Source: Pisolithus tinctorius (taxonomy: Eukaryota > Basidiomycota > Agaricomycetes > Boletales > Pisolithaceae). From it: DNA of 64,000 nt. Positions 34,881-45,048 of this stretch are shown here, in pieces; position 1 is the stretch's first letter, and every line of letters begins with the position of its first letter. The stretch covers positions 434,001-498,000 of the forward strand of contig JANFAH010000008.1 in assembly GCA_024663395.1 (NCBI GenBank), in the 5' to 3' direction. The position numbers and the translations under genes were made by a program. The notes below the pieces were generated by a model, which saw nothing but the letters and a program-made list of their open reading frames with translations, ran no database searches and was not told where the DNA came from.

Positions 34881-35614
34881 TGTCAAGTCCAGGCCTACTC
34901 CAACCAACTCTGATGCTAGACAAGGTCTGGAGAAGGGTTTGGAAGCAAGTCCAACACGAGAAAACAGAACTCCAACTGGCAGAGTGTTGGCAGGGATGAA
35001 GTCTGCCAAGATGAAGGCAGAGCAGAATGAGGGTGTTGGGTTTAGCTCATGCACTGCCCCCTTGCACGATCTCAGCCCTCATATTTCAGAGGGAGAGTAC
35101 AGATGGAGAGTCAGAGATAACTCTGACAGGCAGAAGTCGAAGACAGAAGGAGTAGGAACTAAGTTGATATTCATACTGAGGAATGGTGGAGTATGATACT
35201 TGCTTTTATACTACTATGGAGGTACAGTAGCCAGAACTGGAACTGACATACAGAGACCCAGAAATTTTCAAGTAAAACTTCCTAGATGATGAATGAAGGG
35301 TAGACGGAGGACATATGAATGGGTAACATAGAACATCCAGAAAAGGAAACAGTCCAGGTGCTGGACCATGTGGTGTGCATGCTGCGGAGTACCTGACTGC
35401 ATGCTGTCAGGGAGAAGTCCGAAGGTAGTCACATGACCCCTCAGAGAATGGTCCACTCAGTCTGGTAGGAGAGCAACACAAGTCCAACAGCAGTTGGAGC
35501 AGAGATGGTTTGTAACCAACAGAAGTTGGGTGGAGTTGGTGTGGAGTGAGTGAATGACTGGCAGAAGAGGGTGCGGAGTGAGCAAGGACTCAGAGTGAAT
35601 GCACAGTTATGACA
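34881..35614 (-). mobile_element. solo LTR X, second copy
   Basis: 734 bp on the minus strand, TGTCATAACTG..GACTTGACA, matching the split copy at 21605-28980 end to end. Flanks aagag and aagtg are a 4/5 target duplication. It is CpG-poor compared with its counterpart. Confidence 0.85.
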
Positions 35615-35619
35615 AAGTG

Positions 35620-35812
35620 TATGTATTGTAACACTAACCTAGGCCCTAACCTATAAGTGCATGAAACAAAGCCCTTACCCTTGGCTCTTGATTGGTGCAG
35701 GGGTCAAGGGTTTTGGATAAGGTTTGGTCAAGTGGTGGCCATTTCAAAATGATGACTCATGCAGTCAGTGTTTTGACTTTATATCAATTTAAGTATCTGT
35801 TATGCTGATGAC
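35620..35812 (-). mobile_element. Tc1/mariner subterminal fragment
   Basis: Inverse match to about 63,430-63,600, sharing aacctaggccctaacctata and catttcaaaatgatgactca. It is cut on the left by the X LTR. Confidence 0.7.
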
Positions 35813-36166
35813 TCATATCATGTCATGAATCAAGTGTGATGTAGCACAAGCATGTGACTGCATGAGAAGTGACACATAATTTAACTTCACTAGTGACAGG
35901 ACACTAGTCTTGGCCAACCAAAGTCATACTGTTGAGTCCTTGTGGGTACAGCGAGCAGAGCTAAGGGTGGTTGCAAAGTAGATTTCAAATGAGAAGCTGG
36001 TATGATACATGTGAGGTTTATATACATATGTAAAGTACTACAGGCCAAACATCCAAAAGCATTCAAATGTATACCTGAGTTCCTGCTAAGGTATTGTCAA
36101 GTCATAGTGTGTCACTGCACAGCAAGTGTACACATATAACTGAGTCTCCACAGCAGAGGGAACCAG
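35813..36166. other. unassigned CpG-poor repeat DNA
   Basis: I see no ORF or recognisable element end in this stretch. Confidence 0.4.
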
Positions 36167-37979
36167 TGTCACACACCAAAGGTGTTTGGTGAGGTGGACA
36201 TGGATACAGCTGATGAATGGAGATGAAGACCATAGCCCTCATGCAAAGAAGGACAGCCAGAAACATCAGCAGTCATCCCTTGCACAAGAACAAGTTGTCA
36301 ATGCCAAAGAAAAAGGAAGGAAGCGAGTTAAGTGCTGATAAAAATTCTCAAGCACCCATGTATGGCATTCTGGTTTTCAACATATCTCCACCAATTATGC
36401 AGATACTGACACCATTCCCACACTTGCTTATAGTGCTCAGCCACACAATCCTACATTCCAAAATTGGAAAGGATTTGTGCACTCCACATGTTTCTACAGC
36501 ACTCCCTCCAAAAGATGCTCATTTCACTAATTCTTCTGATATGGCTGCCTCCACATCAATCACTTCACTTGTCCCCTTTGCTAAGGACCATGGCTACATA
36601 TATTTACCAGGAGTTCCTACCATCTTCCATCCTGAAGTGTCCTGGCACATCCCATCCTTGTCTGCCACCTCTCAGCCCATCCAGCTTGGACAGTGTGTTC
36701 TTTTTGTCAGTATGACCTCTAGGAGGACATTCTTTGGTTGCCTCAGGTCTTTCATTCACTTAGAAAGGTCTTATGTGGTTGTTTCAGTCTCTCCAGTCCA
36801 AGAAGCATATGGATCCTTCCTCCTTGCCCCCTGCAATGTCTTCATACCAGTCTCATCCATTGTTCTTCCAAAATTGTGACAGCTACAGTATAATCTACTG
36901 TTCCCCACTCTCCCTGATTGCATCCATGATGAGTATGATGCACATCTTGCCTCCTTATTGCAAGATACAGCAGAAGATGTTCCCCCTTTGTCCTCTCTTC
37001 CAACAGAGCCTCATTCATGAGGTTTTTATTTGGTTCACTGAGAGGACAGTTGGGGGGGGAAGTTGCAATCCCCTATGTTCCTGTCACCCCACAGACCCCC
37101 AAAGCTTGACCCCTGTTGACATCTGACTCACCCTGTCCACTTTTGGATGTACTATAATGGCATCAGATCAGCACTGCCTTTCTGTCATCCCACTTTGGCC
37201 CAGAAGTGATCTCTTCAAGATGTGACATGCACAGCCTCCCCCTAATACAATTCCAGTGCACTTTCCCAGTTTCTGACATTACTTGACTCATACTTTGACA
37301 TTCTGACTGTCCTTGACTCACCTATTGCCAATACTTACCAATCTTTTGACCTTGCTTACTGATTCTTTGCCTTTTGGCTTACTTATCCTTACCAATGCTC
37401 ACCAATGCTTTCTAAGACAATCAACCACCACTTACATTCCTTACTTATTACTTACCAATCACTTACCAAGTGTTTGCACCTTGTTTTCCATAGGCAATGC
37501 CCCTGTACTGTATATAAATCACTGTACTTCGATAGCTGAATAAGAAGAAGATGCCAGAGAGCCCCTCTTGTTTGCAATTTATCATCACTCAGTAAATCAT
37601 TCATCAGCTTTGATAGTTGAGACTTTATTAAGGGTCTAACCATTGTCTACTTTGCTTATCATCATCTATCATCAATCAGCTTCACTCCAAGTCCTCCCTG
37701 AGCTCAGTGCAGCTCAGAGCATTGAATTAAGTCATCATCCATCCTTCTGTAGGCTGACAGCAGTCTACCCTATTGCTTCCTCTTGCATTCCTGCTCCTTC
37801 TTCATCAGTAGTGCCCCCAACCCTCAGCACTTGTCTTTGAGTGTTGTAGCTTGCAACAACCCTCCCAAATAAAAGGTTCTACCATCTAGGTACTGCATAG
37901 GCACACCACCACTTGCTCTTATTGTCTTTTGTGTTGGTTTTTGGTTGGCTTTCACCACTGAACCACACTTTGACTCACA
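36167..37979 (+). mobile_element. Z element copy d (1,813 bp) with the longest open ORF
   Basis: TGTCACACACC..GACTCACA in plus sense. Order: ORF 36217-36879, TATATAAA at 37511-37518, AATAAA at 37868-37873, end. That order (U3, TATA, polyA, U5-like tail) and the TGT..ACA ends fit an LTR. It differs from copies a, b and c by many substitutions and a 1-nt indel in the ORF, so it belongs to a second subfamily together with e and f. A clean target duplication is not seen. Confidence 0.8.
36217..36879 (+). CDS. Z-element ORF, unknown function, intact in this copy
   Basis: ATG 36217, 220 residues, stop TGA 36877-36879. I recognise no domain. The N-terminal 45 residues are basic. Conserved blocks are PMYGILVFNISPP, DHGYIYLPGVPTIFHPE, LGQCVLFVSMTSRRTFFG and VVVSVSPVQEAYGSF. 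The same blocks occur, with shifts or stops, in copies a, b, c and e. A TGA just before QLQYNLL is shared by a, c and d; after it the frame continues to a proline-rich PAEDVPP segment in a and c, so the ancestral protein may have been longer. There is no signal peptide or clear membrane helix. It could be a U3-encoded protein or a captured gene. Activity is unlikely to be high given the CpG decay. Confidence 0.45.
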   Translation: MEMKTIALMQRRTARNISSHPLHKNKLSMPKKKEGSELSADKNSQAPMYGILVFNISPPIMQILTPFPHLLIVLSHTILHSKIGKDLCTPHVSTALPPKDAHFTNSSDMAASTSITSLVPFAKDHGYIYLPGVPTIFHPEVSWHIPSLSATSQPIQLGQCVLFVSMTSRRTFFGCLRSFIHLERSYVVVSVSPVQEAYGSFLLAPCNVFIPVSSIVLPKL

Positions 37980-38525
37980 CCACACAAACCAGGAGCTGTG
38001 TTGACTCTGGTTGTGCAAACTTGGAGGCTCATCTCAATGCATCCACTATTTCCAGTCTGAACTCTTTGACCCCATATATCACTATAGAAAATCCAGAATT
38101 ACCTTGGCTTTGTACTTTAGTGGACTCTGGTTCCACTCATTGTTTTATAGATAATCAATTTGCTAATCAACATTCATTTACCCCTTACTTGGTCTCACCA
38201 ATCTGACTCCAGCTTTTTGATGGAATGTCCACATTCACCATAACTCAGGCAGTAGATGTCTCAATCTGCTTTGCATCCAGCAATGTCACACCAGTAACCC
38301 TGTATCTTGCCCCATTGGATTCTGAGTGTAAAGTAGTTCTTGGGCATAACTGGCTCACCCAGTACGATTGAATCCATTGATTGACTGGGTATTGAGCAGT
38401 ATTACTTTCTGGACTCATACACAAGGAATGCCAACCCCATTGACACCCCCTGTAAGCCAGGTCTCCACTGGCCTCCCTGACCCTGGTCCTAGTTACCAAC
38501 CCAGCCCTGCACCATCTGTACTGGT
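37980..38525 (+). pseudogene. chromovirus G2 protease fragment
   Basis: Encodes CTLVDSGSTHCFID (38,120-38,160; catalytic D-S-G intact), LFDGMSTFTITQAVD and KVVLGHNWLTQYD, the aspartic protease pattern of fungal chromoviruses. Stops occur near 38,204 and 38,368. The frame is cut at ctggt (38521-38525) and resumes at 50,922. Confidence 0.75.
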
Positions 38526-38526
38526 G

Positions 38527-38815
38527 TGTGACATGACTTCTGGGAAGCATGCGACTAGAGGAAGGCCATAGGGAGAATTCCCTAGGATTGTCCCAAGGGG
38601 TGCTGTGTGGAAGGAGAAGTCAAGGGTTACCCTAGAAGGGGTGGGGAATATGTGCAATGGTGCTGAAGGTTGGTAGAAACCCTGAAGGCAACAGGGGTTG
38701 GGAGGAAACATGAGGACATGAGCAGGAAAAATTCCAAAACAGGTTTGTCATAGAGGCCTGCAGGATTTAGTGACAGGTTCCTGTTCCAGCCTCAGGGAGT
38801 ATACAGCTCCCTACA
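38527..38815 (-). repeat. K 3' LTR (V), internally deleted
   Basis: Minus-sense TGTAGGGAGC..ATGTCACA. The ends match 47233-47365 and 48992-49147. A purine-rich CCTGGGAGG-type tract lies just upstream in minus sense (38816-38830). Confidence 0.8.
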
Positions 38816-39056
38816 CCTCCCAGGGACTTCAAATGCTGACTATCCTCAGTCAGACCAAACCGAGACATGACAGAGATGAGTGGAATTTCAGCAGGCATTA
38901 TGTAACAATGATGGCATGAGGTTGGAATTCTGCCTCATGCAGAAGGGAATTCCACATTGTATGAGATAGCCCTGTGGAATTTAAACTTGCCCAGAAGGTG
39001 GCTCACCACTCATCAAACTCCCCCAACAACACCCTCACTCACCTATCCTGCTCCCA

Positions 39057-40680
39057 ATGTCTCATCCACTCATCAACATGCAAGCTTACTCGATCTGTGA
39101 TACACAACTGGTGTTCAGCATGAGGGACCAGGCCATCACCTCGCTGTCAGCAGCTCTGAGGCATGTCAGGGTGCTAATCGACATGGCACTGCAACCCAAA
39201 GAGAGCTTAGAGGCGATATATGAGTGGGTGGGGGACTGGGACCAGACTTGGGTAAGTGCACCAGATACTCATGCCATGCAATGTGCTAACAGGTCCCCAG
39301 GATGGTATTTACTTGTGGTGGAAGTATGTCAATGAGAACAAAATTTCCATCCCAAAGGTGCATGATGCCAATCTCTGTGACATGACTGAAGAATCTGTGA
39401 TGCAGCAGAATGAGATGATCCCAGCAGCCATAGCCATAGCAGATCTTTGTCAGCTGGAAGGGCAGTGAAGGTTCCATGTCGACAATGTCTTTGAGGACTA
39501 CCAGGAGCAGGTAGAGGAAAGGGCATGCTTGGAGGCCGAGAGGTTGGCCAAGGAACCACCAGCACATACCTGGGGCCAAGCTGCCAGAGGTGAGGGTCAA
39601 AACTGCACACCAGAAGACACTGAAGGGTACATGGCAAGAGGAGGTGCATGCACAGCAGGGGGGGCTCTGGTAGTGTGAGTAAGGGAAAAGGGAAACAGCA
39701 GGTGTGTGCAACATCTGTGACAACCCTGAGCATGAACACTGACTTCAACAGAAACCCTGCAGGCTACCAGCAAAGAGGATGAGCTTGCTGACAATGTCAG
39801 TGATGACAAGGGTGAGGGTGAAGGCAAGCTGGGCCCTTCTGCAAAGGGATTTTGCACAACTGGAGATGATGAGCCCTGCAAGATGTGTGCCCAGGTGAAC
39901 CTCATGTGCATTGGGGAGCCAGAGTCATCCTGCAAATGGTGCAAGAAGGTGAAGTGCAAGTGCTTGCACTCTTGTGGAGTAGGGAGAAAGGTGAGTACCA
40001 AACAGGTGAAATTCCACAAGGGAACAAGTTGACACCACCTTCAGCAAAAGAACTCCAGTACCATTGGGGAGGCAGGCCCATCACACAAAAGAGTCAAATT
40101 GACTACAACTCTGACAGTGGCCCCTGTGGGACCTGAGACTGGACCCTCCAAGAAGCTCATGCTGAGAATTCTGGCTCGAAAATGGCAGCCTGATCTGACT
40201 CCCACATGCTCACCTACCCCAGAACCAAGCCCCTCCCCTCACGATCCTTTACCAAGTCCTCATCTCTTCTTCTGCAGGGCCACACCAATGCCTGGACTGT
40301 TGTTCAAGCCTTCTCCAGCCCCTGTCAATGAACCTCAAGCATCACTCCCCATCGATGAACCACAAGTTGAGGTCAAACCATTTTTTGTGACTGTGACCAG
40401 TTTACTGGACAAACCTGGGGATGTTGAAGTGTCAGGCCAGAGTGACACTACATCAGCTGCAGAAATTCTGGAGGTTGAATACCCACACAAGTGGTCGATG
40501 GCAAACATCATTGAGTGGCTGTGAGTTCTCAAGGCAAGGGCCGAGGATGAGGAATTCAAGCTGGAGCAGGTCTACTGGCTGCTGGAGATGTTGGCAAGGC
40601 AGGTAACACATCAGATCAAGACTGTGCAGGCTAGATGGGAGGAGTTGTGAAGGTTGAAGGACAATCTCTGGGACCTGTAA
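39057..40680 (+). CDS. antisense accessory gene of K with Zn2Cys6-like cluster, probably spliced
   Basis: Plus-strand gene between K's integrase and its 3' LTR, opposite to gag-pol. From ATG 39057 the first exon encodes QAITSLSAALRHVRVLIDMA. Likely introns are 39252-39292 (GTAAGT..CAG) and 39991-40044 (GTGAGT..CAG). The central exon has six cysteines at 39877-39963 spaced CX2CX6CX7CX2CX6C, exactly the Gal4-type binuclear zinc pattern, with basic residues between. A Pro/Ser-rich stretch and a C-terminal helix (VLKARAEDEEFKLEQVYWLL) follow. A related cluster stands at 55,516-55,617. The function is unknown; DNA or nucleic-acid binding is an inference from the cysteine spacing. In-frame TGA codons suggest this copy is decaying. 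Confidence 0.5.
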
Positions 40681-40934
40681 ATAGTGTACTAGAGTCTGCA
40701 GAATTTTTTGTACTCATATGTTCCAAATTGGTAAGAGTCTTTCATGCATTGGTATTAGTACTACAGTAAGGGAAGGAAAAGTAAGACCTCTGAAGGAAGA
40801 AGTGTTGTGGATTTTTTTTTTGTTTTTTTTGACTCTTTCTGGTGAGCAGTGCAGAATTTATATATGAGATGAAACAGGTATCAATAAAAGAAAGAACAGA
40901 GAAAGAAAAGAAAGGAGGTAGAGAGAAGGATGGG

Positions 40935-42653
40935 CTACTCATCTGACTTGTCCAAAGGGATGCCAGTGAGTGTAGGGTCTGGGAATGCATCATCTTCAAG
41001 ACAATCCAGGTCTTGTGAGGAAATGCCAGTCAGCTGGGTGACTTCAATACGAGCATTATTCCATGGGAAATAGGGGTATAGGCGAAAGGCAGTGAAGCGG
41101 AATTTCAAGATGGCACCATCTAACTCCACAAGTATGTATGAGCTGCCTTTAGTGTGCCTGATGACAATCATAGGCCCTAGGTAGCATGGTTTGGTTTTCT
41201 GGTTGAGTTCTAGCTCAATGCAGGAATTCCAAACAAGGATGAGTGACCCTGGTTCAAAGTTAAAGTCTTGGATAGAACATGCAAAATGGTTGATGAAATC
41301 CTTGGCTGAGGCAAAGCAGGATTTTAGGACCAGATTGTGGATGTGAGCAAAGTCCTCTGGGCATTTCTGGAGTTGGCAAGCATGGTGAACAATAAGATCT
41401 GAGGTCAAGTAAAATTCTGCCTCAAAAGGGGCTAAACACATTGCTTCAACCAGATCAAAAGGGAGTTTGGGTTCAACACCATGAGCCATATAGAATGGAG
41501 AAAACCCAGTTGCCTTGTGGACCATAACCCTCTCTGCCCAAAATACTGCAGGGGCCACTTCTGACCACCTCGACACTTCCCCACCACAACTTTTTACCAT
41601 CGCCTCTCTTACATCAAAATGCTGCCATTCAACAACTCCATTAGCCTGTGAGTTATAAGGGGAGATGCATATGTGACAAATTCCAAAGGTCTTGGAGAGC
41701 CAGTTGAGAGCAAGGACATATGGTCCCCTACTATCTGTGACAATCTCCACAATGGCACCCCAATGGCACAGAATCTGTTCAAAGATGAACTTTCCAATGG
41801 ACTTGCCTGTCTCTGCACAAAGCATAGCCCATTCAGGGTAACTGGTGAGTGAACAGCAGGCTTGGGTAATGTAGTGAAACCCATTTGACTTTGGCATTAA
41901 GAATGTGTCCATATAAGCCTTGTAAAATAGGGGTTCAGGAATGGTGACAACTGGCAGAATATGAATGCAATCCAAATGGTGGATCTGGCACTCATGGCTT
42001 GATTTAACATACCAATGGATGTCCTGCTCTAGCATGGGCCACCAAAAGCGAGTCAGCAAATGCATGCAGGTTGAGAAGATACCCTTGTGTCCTAGGTCAT
42101 TGTGGGCCTGGCAGAGAATTCCAAGGTGTTTGTGTGGGGGTACCACTAGCTGATGCTGTCCCTGGGGATCCTTCCTCCACAGTTCTCTTTCCAATTCTGC
42201 CTCTTCCAACCCTTTGGGTGTTTTCTTTGTCTCCAAAAACTCCTTCACCACTCTCATCCTCTCCTCCCTCTGCTTTGCTTTCTCTGACCTCAGAATTTCA
42301 GGCTTGAGAACTCTGGGCATTGATTCTTCAATGGTAAAGATTCCTAGACTCTGTGACAGGGGGAGAGATGAGTCTGACATGACACTCAGAATTTCCAAGG
42401 GGTAAGGTTGAGACTCAAAACATGCTTCCCTATGATTCAAGAGCTTGACTGCAAAAGCCCCACACTCATCTATCCAATCCTCATAGTCCTTGACTCCCTC
42501 CTCATCTTCTTCTGCCATTGGCCTCCTCAAAAGTCTGTCTGGCACTGTGTGTTTGTGTGCTGGAACATGTATGAGCTCAAAGTCAAATAGGAGAATTCCA
42601 GCAATCCAATGATTTATGGTCGCATTAGGCTGTAGATTGGGATTGTTAATCAT
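40935..42653 (-). CDS. K integrase with RNase H tail, open over 572 codons
   Basis: A single open frame. It begins in the RNase H/connection region (VPAHKHTVPDRLLRRP), then the HHCC domain: HNDLGHKG is present, but the first cysteine is Ser (VKSSHECQ). The catalytic core keeps D (KAYMDTF), D (IVTDSRGP) and E (NGVVEWQHFDVREAM). A C-terminal SH3-like segment (FEPGSLILVWNS..KTKPCYLGP) follows, and there is no chromodomain. Upstream it is linked to RT by stops only, so this is the 3' part of pol rather than a separate gene. Confidence 0.8.
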   Translation of the reverse strand: MINNPNLQPNATINHWIAGILLFDFELIHVPAHKHTVPDRLLRRPMAEEDEEGVKDYEDWIDECGAFAVKLLNHREACFESQPYPLEILSVMSDSSLPLSQSLGIFTIEESMPRVLKPEILRSEKAKQREERMRVVKEFLETKKTPKGLEEAELERELWRKDPQGQHQLVVPPHKHLGILCQAHNDLGHKGIFSTCMHLLTRFWWPMLEQDIHWYVKSSHECQIHHLDCIHILPVVTIPEPLFYKAYMDTFLMPKSNGFHYITQACCSLTSYPEWAMLCAETGKSIGKFIFEQILCHWGAIVEIVTDSRGPYVLALNWLSKTFGICHICISPYNSQANGVVEWQHFDVREAMVKSCGGEVSRWSEVAPAVFWAERVMVHKATGFSPFYMAHGVEPKLPFDLVEAMCLAPFEAEFYLTSDLIVHHACQLQKCPEDFAHIHNLVLKSCFASAKDFINHFACSIQDFNFEPGSLILVWNSCIELELNQKTKPCYLGPMIVIRHTKGSSYILVELDGAILKFRFTAFRLYPYFPWNNARIEVTQLTGISSQDLDCLEDDAFPDPTLTGIPLDKSDE

Positions 42654-43984
42654 CCCTTTGATATATCATGCATCCACCCAACAACTAAATTCCACACACC
42701 AAAGATATGAAGTCAGACATCATGCAAAGCATGGAAAAGTCCAAATAGCTCTAGCTTAGCTTGGCTGTAGTGACATTTGCATTCATTGAGGGTTATTGAG
42801 CTGAACCTAGTGGGGTAGCATTTCCTGTCTTCCCCTTCCTGCATGAGGAGGTACCCAACAGCAATGTTAGAAGTGTTGACTTCTAAGATGACTTTCCTTT
42901 TGGAATTATAGTTGATAGTTTGCAATGCAGGGGATGAGATGATTGCCTGGCAGAGGTACTCCATGGCTTCCCTATGTTCATCACGGAATTTGAAGGGGAT
43001 GTCCTTCTTGGTCAGCTTGACAAGGGGATGGGCATGCTTGGTGAAGTCTTTGATGAAGATCCTGCAGTACAAGCAGAGACCTAAAAATCCATGTACTTCA
43101 GTAACATTTGCACAGTAAGGCCAATCTTTAATCTTTTGGACTTTAGTTTCATCCAGAATTCTGCCCTCGAATGACCCCTTATGTCCAACCACTATGATAG
43201 ATGGCACAGCGATGATGCATTTCTTTGCTGACACAGTGGCTCCTGCATGATGCAGACAGTGTAAGACTCAGTTGATGTTCTGCAGGTGCTCCCAGATGAA
43301 GTGTCTAATCCCGGAATTCTGTGGAATTGTTTCATAGGTCCCATCAGGATTTTGGTAGCAAGATTTGGGGCCTTTAATAGGACAGTTGTCAATAAATGGA
43401 ATGGTGGCTTCTGGAATTTTGTCCTTTAGGATCCAGCAGATGTCTCTGTGGAAAATTTGGACAGCATTCATGTGGCCCATAGGAAGTTTGGTGAGTTGAA
43501 GGGTGCTGATAGGAGTTTGGAAGGTAGTGAGGTCATGGTAATCATCATGTATGGTGCGATGATCATATCCGACCATAAGATCTAAAATTCCATAGACCAA
43601 ATGGCAAGCAAAGGCTTCAGCAATCAAATCAACAAAGGGGGGAATGGCTGAGTCCTGGATAGAAACAGTGTTTAGAGGTTGTAAGTCATGTACGAGGCAC
43701 AGAGATTTTCTGTCCTTCTTGACTATGCAGAACCATTTTGAGTGGTAAGACAAAGTAGATGGTTCATAAACCCCCATGGAAATCTTTTCTTTGATGATAT
43801 TAATGACTTCACGGAAAATAGCAGGAGGAATGGGAATATTCTGCTTGATCCAAGGCTTGTGGGCTAGTGTAGGTATCGTCAGGGGTGGGAACATGTCCTC
43901 TCGAAAGGTCCCTCTTTCTGAAGCATCCCAAGCAAAGGCATCTTCTTGCTCCCTGACCAACCACTGTACTAGGTCTAATTCCAT
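42654..43984 (-). pseudogene. K reverse transcriptase and RNase H
   Basis: RT at 43984-43268 with CIVKKDRKSLCLVHDLQPLN and a catalytic region FIDNCPIKG where relatives (Y) have FIDDVPVK, so the second Asp is lost. A TGA near 43,269 then a frame 43234-42713 with the RNase H start (VILEVNTSNIAVGYLL). Another TGA near 42,713 precedes the integrase frame. Both stops sit where Arg could be expected. Confidence 0.8.
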
Positions 43985-43987
43985 AGG

Positions 43988-45018
43988 TCAAAGGAACCTT
44001 GCCAGGTCCAGGTCAAGCTTGTCAGCTCTTTCCTGAGTGAACCTGGAACCTGGCACAAATGGAGGGGGATGAGTAGGTAAAACAGGCAGATTTGCAAGTG
44101 GGTCTTCAGCCTCCTGATGCTCTATGCAGAATTCTGTTGGCATCAATGTCAGTACTGGCCTCACCTTCCTCACTACAGGTTTGTACTTTAAGACATGATA
44201 AACAGGATCGAACTGATAAGTAGAGCATAAGGCAGAGATCATCAGTGGAGAAATGGTAGTAGCAGTCAAAAACAAGAAAGGATCAGTCAGAGAAATGGAA
44301 CTGGTGTCAAAGGGATTGACAGGGGGTGTACTGTTGCCTTGTAAATTGTAGATAAATGCTGCAGTGGAATTTATGGCAGTGTCTGTGGGCAAAAACATGG
44401 TAGACTTCAAAGGGTATAGAGGTGGGTCAGAAACATAAAGTGAACACATGGAGAAAGTGCAGTCCTGGTCTCCTCACAGATCGTATGAGTCCTTGACTGA
44501 TATTAAAAACCCTGTTTGGGTGGATTCATGTGGTGATGCATTTGCTTTCATGTGAAGAAGTCTTCTTCATCTTCAGAATTTATGAAACATGGAAGTGGTT
44601 GCAGTCTGTTGTGAGGTCAGGTTGGGATTAAAACTTTTTTCCCAGAATTAGGGTCACAAATTTCTAGAGACTGTTCTCCATCTTGGAAATCATGAAGGAT
44701 GCTGGAGAGTAGGCAGAGGAAGGGTCGACTGAACAGTAAGTTGAAAGGCATGCAATCAACTACCTGGATTTGTAGATGGGCCTTGATGTTTCCTATGTGC
44801 AAGGTGGCATTCTCTATGACCCCAAGGGTGCTTTCTTTGGATCGGTTAGTGGCTTCCAAAGTCATGGTCATGTCAGTATGGAGAGGGGTCTCTAAGGCTT
44901 CCCACAACTCCCATTGCAAGGCCACTACCTGGCATCTGCTGTCCAGAATACATTCAACATGGAGTTTGTCCATCAAGATTCTGTCGACAGCATGTAAGGG
45001 AGCTGTAGCAAGGCCCAC
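43988..45018 (-). pseudogene. K protease and pol linker
   Basis: Protease frame 45018-44617: VECILDSRCQVVAL (D-S-R in place of D-S-G) and LLFSRPFLCLL. The linker frame 44449-43988 (YKPVVRKVRPVLTLMP; LPVLPTHPPPF) matches the Y linker at about 25,990-26,150. Both are non-functional by motif. Confidence 0.7.
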
Positions 45019-45048
45019 ACACTTCCCTTCTGTGTCTCTGACACAGTA

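Noticed and set aside
35640..35665. Telomere-like CCCTAA words (also in inverse form near 63,575)
   Set aside because: Only one or two units, inside a Tc1 subterminal repeat; not a telomeric array.
40000..40680. Pro/Ser-rich plus-strand ORFs as host exons
   Set aside because: They lie inside K between its LTRs, so they belong to the element's antisense gene.
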